Assembly: GCA_030267565.1 (NCBI GenBank)
Contig: BRXU01000024.1
Span: 319,001-383,000 of the forward strand
DNA length: 64,000 nt
Direction: 5' to 3'
Source: Pleodorina starrii
Lineage: Eukaryota; Chlorophyta; Chlorophyceae; Chlamydomonadales; Volvocaceae
A program made the translations under genes and the position numbers. Shown here in pieces: positions 43,527 through 54,675 of the stretch (position 1 is its first letter; every line of letters begins with the position of its first letter). The notes under the pieces were generated by a model. It had not been told where the DNA came from. It worked only from the letters and a program-made list of their open reading frames with translations, and did not search any database.

Positions 43527-46500
43527 TTACCGGGTGTGGGGTATCCGTGAGTAGAGCCAGGCCATGATGGTCGCGAATGCATCGTCCACCGTGGGATCTC
43601 CCCGGAAGGGCCGCGGCATGCGCACCTCCCGACTGGCGCTCAGCTCCGCCGCCTCGCGGGACAGCGGGTCGGCGGCGTTGTTGGACATCAGCCGCCGCAG
43701 CTCAGATGCCAGACCCGGCAGGTTGGCGTACCGGTACCTGGCAGCAGCAGCAGCAGCAGTAGCAGGCCATTAAGGAGCAGTAGCAGTAACGGGGCAGTAC
43801 GGGTAAGAGAACAGTAGAACAGCACCAGTACACAGCGGCGCAGAGCAGCGTGAATGCAGCCATGAGCGCCCCACGAGGGAGGGGGGATTGGGGGGTGCAC
43901 CGCAACAGCAGCAGCAAGGCTTGTCGCCGTGTATGGTGCGACGCGGTGTGGCGGGTTGATCAGTATCCTGCATCGCGCAGCTTTGGGATTGGAGCCGGCT
44001 TTGGAGAGAACAGCCGACTCTTTGTAATTGAGACACAAGCAGCCCTCCAATACGATCCCCGCTCCCCCCACGCCGCAAACCGCCGTCGTCAACCCCCTCC
44101 AAAGATGCAAAGAACCCCCCGCACGGGTCAAGCCATGGCGTGCTCTATCGCGCCGTGCCTGAAACGGAACACTGCACTGCGTCATGCCCGCGGCCACAGC
44201 CGCAGTCGAACCTTCCCCGCGGTCTGCAACCCTCCCCCCCCCGGCCCCAGGTGCCTCTCCTCAGTCCTCACCTGTGCCACACCCGGCCCAGGTGCGCCTG
44301 CATGTATCGGATCCTGTGCTGCGGAATGGCCTGCAGCACGTCCAGGATGCGCGAGGCGTTGACCTCCGGTATGCGAATGGTGAACTCGTCCACATTGAAC
44401 ACGGTCTCGAACTTGATGTGCACTCCGTCGATGATGACCACCGGGATGCAGCCGTGAAGCACCGCGTCCTCTGTGCGGGCCGACCAGCCGTCGCCTGAAC
44501 GGACAGACAGACGGACGGACGGACGGATGGATGGATGGATGGATGGATGGATGGATGGACAACCACACAGGGTGGTGGTGGCGGTGATAGAAGTGGTGGT
44601 GGTGGTGGTGGTGATGAAGAGGAGGAGAAAAGGGACATAAACCTCTCGCCCTCACCCTCACGGGCCCGTTTTCCTAGACCCTCGCGCGCGCACGCTCTCT
44701 CTCGCGCGCGCTCCAACGTCGCCTCCACTCCTTCGCTGCGCTTCGCATTCACTAATCATCATCATCCTCCCTCTTCTCCCTCCTGCCCGCCCCTCGGAGC
44801 CCCTCACCCGTGGCCACCAGGCAGAAGAGCGAGCGAGACAACATGTCGGAATAGTCCCCGGGCACATCGCCGCTGTCACCGATGAGCACCCTGTGCTTGG
44901 TCGCCCAGTCGTTGTCCTTGGCCAGCTTGTATATCTGAGAGGGAGGGCGGGCGACCAGCAAGCGGGCGCGGAGCGCGCGGGCAGAGGGGGGCTTGGTGTG
45001 AGGCGGGAGGACCGACTGCGAGGAACGCCAGAAAAGCAGAGCAAAGCAAAGCCGTCTCTCACCGTTTGTCGTACTCCCCTGCTGTACAGCATCGATCGCC
45101 GCTTTCCAACGTCCCCCCTGAAGAACAAAAAGATGTCTCGCGGTTTCGCGGGGGCTGCCAGCAGGGAGCTGCGCCAGTAGTGCTGCGGGGGGCGCCAGAT
45201 GGGGACCACCAGGTCCTGCGGGGGGACAGCACAGCGGGAGGAGGGTGCGGGGTGGGGGGGCCAACAGGGGGGAGGGAGGGAGGGCAGGCGTGCGGCCTCG
45301 TCCGTTGTTACACTGTGCATATGCTGGGGGCAGGGGCGGGGGCAGGGGCGAGGTGGCACCGTGCAGAGCGCGGCCATTCATCGCCTCCATCCATTGCTGA
45401 ATGTACGCCCGCCAGCCCGCCCAGCGTCCCTTGCGCGCCCGACTTCCCCCACCCCACCTCCCTTCCCCCCAACCCTCGCCCACCTTGACTGGATCGTAGC
45501 AGGGGTGGCCCTTGATCATTTTGACATACCCCTCCGGCTGACTCCAGCCCACATAGTCCTTTGTGTAATTGTCCGCATCGAAGGACGTTTTACTCCTTCA
45601 GGCGGGGAGCGGCAGGCGGGAAAGGTGTGTGTGGGGGGGGATGACAGCGAGTCAGGAGGGGGCGGGCACGGCAGGACTGACGCCCACGGCGGGCGGGAGG
45701 GCATGGGGAGGCGCTCCTCGACAGGCGACGACGGATGAGGGCGGCAGCTTGGGGCTTCCAGGGTGGGTGGGGCTGGGGGCGCAACCACAAGCCGCGCACC
45801 TTCCACCTTGCACCTCTGCTGGCCGGTGCGCCAGCCTCAGCGCTCCACCCGCCGCGTGTAGGCGTGTTCCATCCAGTCACCGCCCGCCCGCCCAGGGAGC
45901 CTTCCCCGCCTGCTCACGCTCGCTTCAGACCCCCGCCCCACATCCGGGGGAGGGGTAGCGGCATGTCGGGTCGCCATGCCGGGGTCCACGGAGTCCTATG
46001 CGGGGTCAGTTTGCCCGGGTCGCCTTGCTGACCTCCGCCGCGTTTCTCCTCCCTCCTCAACCCTCTCCTTCCCCTTCACCCCTGTTTTCTTCCCCTCCTT
46101 CCCTCCCCCCGCGCCCTCTTCCCCTCTCCCTCCGCCCTCTCCCCTTGGGCTCACTCACTCATGGTCCAGGTCTGTTCGGCCCCAGTGCGTGAGCCAGGTG
46201 GAGTTGACCAGAAGGTTGGGCGCCCAGCACGCGCCCTCGTCGTGGGGAAACAGCCAGATGTGGTCCCGGCCGCCGCGCCGCTTCCAAAAGGGGTACGTCT
46301 TGTCTATCCAGTCCACAATCTCTACCAGCATGTTGATCACCTGCAGCACTCGGGGGCCTGGCAGGGACGGGGGCCCGGGGGTAATTAAAACGGCCCGGGA
46401 CGGGCCCGGGGGTGGGTGTGGGTGTGGAGGTGAAGGGAAGCCAGGTGAAGCGAAGCGGTGTCCGGCAGGGGTGATGTAGGGGTGAGGTAGGGGGCAGAGG

Positions 46501-49500
46501 AGGGGAAGGTAGGGGGCAGAGGAGCGTGGGAGGGGCGAGGTGGGTGGAGAAGCGGAGGGCGGAGGCGCTGGGGTGAGAGGGGTGAATGATGGGTTGGAAG
46601 GAAGGGCGGGCGGGCGGCGGCAGGGGCCTACCTACTGCTGTACCTCCCACATCGCACTTGACCACCACCGCCGCCACCACCACCGCCGCCACCCCCAAAC
46701 CACCAAACAGCTATTCCACCATGCTCCGGCAAATGTCCGTCCCAACCTTCCAGGAGGCGGCGCCGCACCCTACTCGCCGCAACTCCGCAACCCACCCAAA
46801 CCCACCCACCCACCGACGGGTTGGACATCGCAGTGCCCGCAGCCGCACCCACCCACCCACCTCCTGTGGTGCGAAAGTACGGAAAGTCCGCCCAGTGCAG
46901 TACGGGCCAGATCATGCAGGTGCCGTAGTACGGCACGTAAAAGTAGTCTGCCTCCTCCGGGTCAAAGGTGCGGTGTTCTGACAGCAGCAGGTACTCGTGC
47001 AGAGCCGACTCCACTCCGTAGCACCACTCGGAGAAGCGGGTCTCGTTGCCGCGCACGTAGTAGCGGTGCGTGCACCAGCCGGAGGCCAGCCTTGGGGAGG
47101 GAGCGAGTGCGGGGGCGTGGGATGGGATGGGGAGAGAGTCGGGCACATACGGTAGGACAGACCGAATTGGCCTGCTGCTGGCGGCTTGGGGAGCGCGGGG
47201 AGGATGGGAGGGCAACAGGGCCTGGGGAGGAAGGGCATGGGGGCACATACACAATCCTCCGTCCCTTACTACCGGTACCATTCCACCTCATCACCCGCTG
47301 CGGGCCACATGCGGGCCATCACTGCGCTCCACTCGATTTCCAAATCAACCTCGGGCGTTGACCCCCCCCCCCGCCCCCTGGGGAGAGACCACCAGATAGC
47401 CGGCGGAGTCGAGGCGCGACCTAACCGCTGCGCAAAGGAAGCAAGCAATTCAACCGGATCCGTTGTACCCCGCCGTACGGCACTACAAAATTCACCTGTA
47501 CTGCAGCATCTTGGCCTGGTACATGGGCTCCAGGTCGTACACGTAGATCAGCGGCCGCTTGCGCGTGGGTCGGGGTACCGGGTCCAAAGCCGCCGGCGGC
47601 TCGTGGACCTTTGTTTTGGGGAGTGGGGAGGAGGACGTGTGGGGAGGAGGACGTGGGGGTGTGTGGGCCGGCCAGTGCCCAGACGACCCGGGAGAGACGA
47701 CCTAGAAAGATCAAATACGGTCTCACAGACGGCGTGTACGGCAGCCATCCACGAGCAAAAGACGTGTAGCCTTTGTAGGGGTGTAAATGAAAGACGACCG
47801 AAAAGCAGTCCGGTGCTCCTGGGGGGCACGAAAGCGGTACCTCCATTGGAAGTGACCCGGATGGATTCGCTCAGGCTCCCGGCCCCCACAGCCCCAACCG
47901 TAATCCCGTCCCCTCACCTCACCTGATCGGCCACCCAGGGGCTCTCCGACAGCCGCGACGGCAGCAGCGGCAACCCCGCCTTCCGCCGCGCGCAGTCGTG
48001 GCCGTAATAGCCCTCATCGCACCTGTATGAGAAAAAGGGGGGAGCGGAGGAGGCTCGACGACGTGGTTAAGGCCAATACGGTATGAGTTCGCGGATCGCG
48101 ACCCGGCAGAGTGTCGCGTAGCCGTGGGTGTATAGAGAGAAAATCGCAGCGGAGAAGGAGACGGCGTGAGCGAACGGACCCAGAACCCAGTCGTGGGTGC
48201 AAGCTGGGCCCAAATGGACGTGGCCGCGCGGCCAGAACAGGCCGAGACAGGCCAGAGGCCAGGATGGGACGGTGTCAGTTCCGGTCCTGCTCAACCCCAC
48301 CCCACCCTACCGCCTACCCACCTGCAAAAGCCCAGGTGGCAGGTCCCGTGGCCGCTGCACCCCCCCGGGCAGAACGACTCGTTGGGCTCGTCGCAGTACT
48401 TGCCGTTAAGGTCCTCGGGGCCACCGCAGCCAGCAGTCCACTTGGGCTCGGTGGCGTTGCAGTAGCCCTGAACCGCGGGGTGGGGATTTGGGGAAACACG
48501 ACATGACACGGCCGGGTGCGGTGCGGTGCGGCGTCGGTGTGGCAGGGCATGCACGGCGAGCTGCGACCCAGGCTTCCAACGAATGCCGTCTGGCCGCCTG
48601 CCAGTCTGCATTCCCCGCCGTGTGCACGGGGCGGTGACATGCCGACGGCCACCGCGGGCGCTGGTATTCGGCCCCCCCCGGCCAACACCTTTCCAGCCGG
48701 AGGAGCCGCAGCGCAAGGCCGAAACGGTTCTACGGCAAATCGATGTACCGTATGTTTGCCATGGGTTGAGGAAGAGATGAGCGGCTTGCGGCGCGCGACA
48801 CGCAGCTGATGAGCTCTCCACAGGAGGTGCTGAAGGTGCTGTGGGAACGTTTTTGATGACGATGATGAGGGGCACCCCTGGGCGCCCCAAGCGCCCTGCC
48901 CGACTAGATCCCCCGGCAACCGGAGGGGACAGCCCGCCTCGCAAGGTCGCGAGGTCTCACCTCGGGGCCGTACACATTGTCGTACGGCTGCGCGCCGCCG
49001 GGCACTGGCTTGCCGTCATACGTCTGTTCCCGGGGAAGCGTTCAAGGGCGTGTGGAGGGAGGGAGGGAGGGAGGGAAGGTCTGCTCAAAGCATAGCTCGT
49101 CGTTTCCTATCACCGTATGTCTATCTAGCTTCTGAGGGTGGAGTTGAGACAGCCGTTTATGGGCCGATTACTTACACCGCTGCATTGGTGGTGTATGCCG
49201 AACCCTCTCTCTCCCCCCTCGATTCTTGTGTAAAAGATGAGTGCGCCTCCGTTGAGGTGCGCTGTTGGGGAGCCGTCAGCTTTCGGACCACCGGGGCTAC
49301 AGCCCGTTGCACCCTACGCATTTGCGCACTTCGAGAAGCGATGACGACGCTTTGTATTTACGAAGAGCGCCTTGCTGCTCCGCCATGACATCCCTTCCCA
49401 CCCGACCATCCCCCGTTGCGTTCCCTCGCCCCGGGCAGTTTTAATTACCCCCTCAACCCTGGTGGCGCCGATGACCCCCAGGACCGTATCCATCCCACCG

Positions 49501-51226
49501 TGTTGGGCATGTCGAACAGGTTGATGAGTGGCCGCCCGCGCCGGATGGGCGGCGTGCCAGGCGGCGCGTCGTCGGGCGCCGGGATACGACCCATGGGTCC
49601 GTCGCAATAGCACAACCCAAAGTCGTCGTCGCAGATGCCTGCGGGCCACACCGCCGGGCAAGATGCGCACGTGTAGCTTGAGCAACGACGTCACGAAATC
49701 ATTAGGCGCGTCTCGTGGCCCCAAGCAACACTGCACAGCCGCAACCATGGCCGCAGGGTTCCCAGACGGCACGGCACCGGTCACAGCCGAAAATGCAGGA
49801 ATTCCTGTGGTTTGCTTCTTTGGCGTCCCCCTGGTTAGCTGCCGCCGACACAGCAAGCAGCCCGCCAGTGCTGTCCTTGCCCACACCCGCACCACCGCCG
49901 CCCCCCCGCCCAGTGCACAGGAGCGGAGCCGCGAGCTGCTCCAGCGACGGCGGGACCGGTGGCTCACCGTAGCATCGGGAAGGCGTAAGGCCCAGGTGGG
50001 TCCAGTTGAGGTCCCGCTTATCGGGCCCTATATGCGACAATGGCTCCGTTCGAGGGTCCTCCGGCGAACTGTTCGCAACACAAACCGTAACAGCGGAAGC
50101 AGGGCGAGCAGCAACCACGGTCACATCGCCCCGCAGCGCAAGGACGTGGCAACTGAGGCGGCAGCGGGAATGAGCGCCGGGCTGCGCCGTGTGCGTGGCG
50201 TGGCGCTGTGCGGTGCGGTGCTCCACACGACATGGTGCGACGCCCCAGGGAAGCGCAGTTGCGAGCGGCTCGGGCCGATTCGTTGTTGGGTTTGGGTTTC
50301 GTTCGGATAGCAGGTCGGGCCTAGGTCCGCCAACTCCGTATTTACCAATGGCCCTTGCAGGTAAGTTGTACGTGCGCAGTAGGTGCAAGATGCATGTGTG
50401 GGGATGGGGAGGGAGCCGGCCACTGTGGGGCCCGGACCGGAGCTCACCGGAAGACATTCGTGCAGGGCCGCTTCTGCCGCGTCTTACAGCCGGGGCCCGC
50501 CCAGCCCACGGGGCAATCGCAGTATCCCGTGTCATGGTTGCACCGCCCCACGTTGTTGCAGTTATGGGGGCATTCAACGGCGCCGCGAGGCGCTGGCCGC
50601 CAAGCTATTTCCTGCATGGCGGCAGGACATGGGCGGAGGTGAGGGTAATGCTGCGGGCGCGCCTGTTCCCAGCTGTGTCGAACTGCGCCTGGGGTTGGAG
50701 AGACATAGCTTTCCCCGGTCGCGGCAGTGAGCTAGAGATTGCTGGGTAGCCCGGCAAGGGTTTTGACTACAGGCTTGGTAAGGCACAGAAAAGCATACTT
50801 TGCAGTTTTCGTTCGATGGAAGATTCGAACACCCAGTTATAAGGCATGGAAGACGCGTGACCGCGCCCCGTAGTGGCGGAGAGTACGGTCAGCGGCAAAG
50901 GAGTTTGCGGTCTGACGGCCCGCGCGCCCGCCAGAAGCTAAGCCTATGACGCAGCTTCCTTTACGCGGCTTTCGCCGCAATTAGTATTTCAGTTGGAAAT
51001 CATGTTCAAATGCAAGGCAGGCCAGTGGAGCACGACAAGCACGTCCAAGCTGTCCATCAGCTCCGACCCGCACCTGTTGCTGGTGGTAGTCGAGGCACCA
51101 GCTCCCTTTGATCGAGGAGCAGCGCAAGCTGAGTGGTGCGTCCTCGGTGAGCGCCACTTTCCTTTCTTGAGAGAGGTTGCTCTGAGTTCCGCCAGGACTG
51201 ACCTCCGCGCCAGCCAAACACAACAC
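43527..51226 (-). CDS. EGF-exostosin (GT47) glycosyltransferase, paralog 1
   Basis: Predicted secretory-pathway glycosyltransferase of the exostosin/GT47 fold. Minus-strand exons: 51226(?)-51074, 50611-50448, 50068-49968, 49638-49499, 49023-48961, 48467-48322, 48022-47923, 47608-47496, 47090-46861, 46357-46159, 45595-45484, 45215-45063, 44934-44808, 44494-44272 and 43737-43527. Phases agree; about 744 residues. Extracellular Cys-rich part: EGF-like CNNVGRC...GYCDCPVGWAGPGC, a CDDDFGLCYCDGPMG block, and EGF-like GGCSGHGTCHLGFCRCDEGY. The exostosin domain begins RPLIYVYDLEPMYQ and includes SEHRTFDPEEADYFYVP, HDEGACWAPNLLVNSTW, DIFLFFRGDVGKRR and DGWSARTEDAVLHGCIPVV, the GT47 nucleotide-sugar-binding region. 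The final stop is 43527-43529. The first exon and any signal anchor are uncertain; 51226 is only the open-frame limit. The acceptor substrate is unknown, with wall or matrix glycans the natural guess. Confidence 0.9.
44499..44560. repeat. (GGAC)n/(GGAT)n microsatellite
   Basis: GACAGACAGACGGACGG passing into seven or more GGAT units, in an intron of the first exostosin gene just upstream of an exon. Confidence 0.9.
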
Positions 51227-52311
51227 CGCCTGCGCAAGACATTATCGTCCTTTTTCCAGATTATGTACATATTATATTGTTAAAAAAACGTTCTCACGGT
51301 AAGAACGCTGACGACGCTCCAAGGATTCCACATTCTAGACGAATTTCAGGCCACGCAGCGAGCCGCGCTACGCCAATCTAATTAAAATGTAGCACTGCAC
51401 TGCGTAGCACGGGTGACCATTGTTTGGAGCACCCCAAGACAAGGAGCCAACGTGAGCTTCTCGCTGCGGATGACAATGCAAGCCTGAGGTCCGAAGATAT
51501 AACAAGCAAGCGAAATTAAATCATTTGCAGCAGCCGAGGATGCATCCGCACACTGATGGCCGCCGGTCCGCCGCTGTTGACTTTTACAGAACGAACTCCT
51601 ACAACGGACAACCATAACCGCTGCCGGCAAACATACCACATTGCCACTTGCTTCCCCACAACTGGGTGGACACCAGAGAGTGACCCAGCTTCGAAGGGCA
51701 CACACGGTGAGGACTGGTAGGGACTTCGCCAAAAATGCTTGGGTTTAAGACGCATCGAGGCTTATAGTCAATTCGTCATCAAGGTTCTGTGGAGCTGAGA
51801 ATCCGCGTACAGCCGTACCGAATGCACATCTCCCAGTAATGAACACAGCACGTACCCACATGCGCGCGATAAAGAATTCCACGCGGGGCACCATCTCCTC
51901 CCATGTGCTAGTTTTACGAGCCGTTACGGGCTGAAGGTGAGTCTGATCACGCAGTCTATCAGTAACAGCAGGCCACGGCGCGCCCTTGGCATCTGTCCCT
52001 ACGAGGTGGAGCCTCGGGTGGGAAGGCTGCTTTCAGAACAGTACGCACCTGCCGCATCTTGGATCTACAGATCCAGACTGTTTAGGTTCCAAAATCAAAA
52101 TCTCTGCTCTCGTGCTGTGTCCAAAATCGTATGATAAGCTGAGGTACCCGCGCTTGCAAGCACAGCGCCCTCCGCGACGCACTCTTTCCTCCAGCCGCGG
52201 CAAGCAAGTGTCCAACCTACGATGCATGACCTGATTGTGCAGCAGCAAGCCGCTGCAGGCTTTCCCCACTGTACAGCATTCGTCGCCGCTCCCGTGATCC
52301 CCACAGGGTCC
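51227..52311. other. No supported gene; likely holds 5' end of paralog 1
   Basis: The first coding exon and promoter of the exostosin gene at 43.5-51.2 kb should lie here. Minus-strand frames at 51382-51732 have hydrophobic stretches, but no splice chain could be confirmed. Confidence 0.4.
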
Positions 52312-52595
52312 TCACCCCGCCCCCGCCCCCGGCATCAGCCTCCTGCCGCCCTTGCCGCTCGCCCGTCCAGCCTCCGCCCGCTCCGACCCCATCCACCTCA
52401 GCCGCGCCTCCACTTCCGCCATGCTCGGCCGGACCAGCGGTTTAGACACCCAGCAGTCGCGAATGAGCTCCCACTCCAGCCCCGGGATGGCTTCGCACCG
52501 CGCCGGCCGGATCCCGCCCGCCACCAATGCCGGCCAGTCCTCGCAACGGCGCACAATGTAGGGCAGATCCGGACGCTGGGTGCCAATGTATGACG
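52312..52595 (-). pseudogene. Protein kinase C-lobe fragment
   Basis: The minus strand reads LPYIVRRCEDWPALVAGGIR, then GLEWELIRDCWVSKPLVRPS and MAEVEARLRWM before a Gly/Arg tail and stop. CW-x4-P-x2-RPSM-x2-V is the kinase subdomain XI signature, and the preceding GIRP is typical of tyrosine-kinase-like (TKL) kinases. No catalytic loop, DFG or glycine loop is found within several kb upstream on this strand. It is either the last exon of a gene whose other exons I cannot see or a truncated copy. Confidence 0.6.
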
Positions 52596-54675
52596 CTTTG
52601 AGCAGCGACCGACGACGACCCTAAATGTGTCCAGAGTTCGGCGGTTGGTCGTCCAGTCCCGCCCGTACCAATGACGTCATCCTTATCGAGGACAGCGATT
52701 CCAAGCGCAAATTACATCATAGAAATCTCAATATTCAAGCAACGACGTTCGCATTCAAACGCACGCAGAACGAGCTGCAGCAAACAATATGTAATGTACT
52801 TCACACGCCACTAAATGAACGCAGAAGTGACGTTGTGAAAGAGAAATATCGCAATAACAACATGCGTCCATTCCCGCGCGAACACCGCCCACATACCGGT
52901 AGAAAGCATGGCGTGCTTCCAGCCGTGCCCACCATGACCCAAATCTCTATCCCCAAAACACTCTCTGATAACACCGGTAATAATGGCGCTGTTAAATTGG
53001 AAATTCCATCTACTCGGACTCTGGCAAGTTTGGCGGGGCGAGGTCCCCTCCCTATAGCCAGGGGGAAAGAGGGGCTTTGCATGCCGCGGGGCCTGCAAGG
53101 GAGGGGCGTGCCACGCGCGGAACCGGTCACAAAGGGAGGGGGCTTCACGCGCCGCGGGCAGTGGGTGCATGGCAAAGGGGGCCTTTCCGGCAGACGCTAT
53201 ATGCTTGCTTCCGGCAGACCAATTTAACTGAACTCTTTGACATGAACAACCTGAGAGAGCGGCGAGGTGCCAGGGCAGCGCCGAACTGCTCTGAGCAGTA
53301 ATACGGTCTCCTAAAAGCTCGGCTGCAGGCCGCATACGGAAGCCTCGGAAGCTTGATTGCTGAGACACGCGTTTATGGGACACGGGGAAAAGCGGGGGAG
53401 CGGTGTTAAGCGTTGTTAAGGCAATTGACAGAGCGAGGCCTCCGGCACTGTCCCGGGGTGGGGCCGGCTCCAGCAGTTGTACTGACACGGCTGGGGCCGG
53501 CTCCAGCAGTTGCAATTGCACGGCTGGGGTCGGCTCCCACAGTTCCAATTGCACGGGCGGGGTCAGCTCCAGCAGTTACAATTGCACTGGCGGGGTCGTC
53601 AACGACAGTTGGCAATTGCACCGGCAGCAGATGCTGCGACAACGGCCACCCTTCAGATGTCACTCCCGGAGAGTCTGTCCTACCCTCCTATCTCGCCCGT
53701 CAGGCAGCACACCACCTCCATCATCACCTCGCACGATCCCGTCGTCATGTGAGTTAATATCGCGAGTCGCGCATCCCTGACGTGATTTACGACGGTAGGG
53801 ACGTTATGGGGGCGTCGCCCCCCAAAGCCGCTCCGCTGCGGGATCTCAGGTTAGCGTGCGGGCACTGGTGTGGCTCCTTGGGTCGCGCATCGTTCCCTCG
53901 ATCGCGTCGTTGTGCGTCCTTTGGTGGATCCGAAGTTCACAACCAAGATAACCTTCGTGGGCAAGATGGAAACCCCATCCACGCAGGATCGGTGACTCAG
54001 GGTGACTCAGCTGGGTGGCCGGCCCCGGCGCGCGCTACGTGGCCAAGGGAAAGTGCTCCGAAATAAGCGCACCCGTGCCCTCACCTGTGGCACGGTAATG
54101 CCTTTCGGTGCCGTACTGTAGCTGCAGTTTTCACACTGGGGGCCCCAGGCCGGGAGTGTGCTCCTGCTGCTGCGTTCATTGTATGGACTACGGAGAGTTC
54201 GCCTTTCAGATCAAAATACACCTTGCCGAAGCCTTCACGTATCCATCACAGGGTAAAACCCTGAAACCCCTACTTTATTAGGATGAAACCTATCTGGGCC
54301 CCCAACACACCAGCAGCCAGTTACCCGTGAATTCAGCCCCCGCTGGTGATTATCTGCATGAATATGCGCGGGCAACGGTCGTTTGTTGACGAGATAGTAA
54401 CATGATGTGCGGCTCATGCATGCTTTCCCTTTTCGCTTGCGTATCAATGCTAACGCTCACGCGCGAAGCCGTTCCGTCGAACCGCGTCCCGGTGCCCCTG
54501 CCGGCTGCACAAATCCAGCCCTAAACCGTTCGTGGATGCCTGCCGCGGCAACCCGACAATCGCTCCTTGGGTAGGTCCCGCAGGCCTGCCGCCTATGGTA
54601 GCACCTTGCGACCTGCAGGCGTATGACATCTGCAACGGCTAGGTAAAGCGGCACGCGTTCACGGTCCCGTTATAT
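52596..54675. other. No supported gene
   Basis: AT-richer at 52650-52990, then GC-rich with a minisatellite at 53449-53630. It should include the 3' UTR of the second exostosin gene near its right end. Nothing else could be identified. Confidence 0.45.
53449..53630 (+). repeat. GGGGCCGGCTCCAGCAGTTG minisatellite
   Basis: About six degenerate units of ~32 bases: GGGG(C/T)CGGCTCC(A/C)(G/A)CAGTT followed by GTACTGACACGGCT or CAATTGCACGG. The in-frame protein-like repeats on both strands result from this array. Confidence 0.85.

Noticed and set aside
52811..53554. 247-codon minus-strand frame with QLLEPAPAV repeats
   Set aside because: The repeats are the translated 53449-53630 minisatellite; the rest has no motif.
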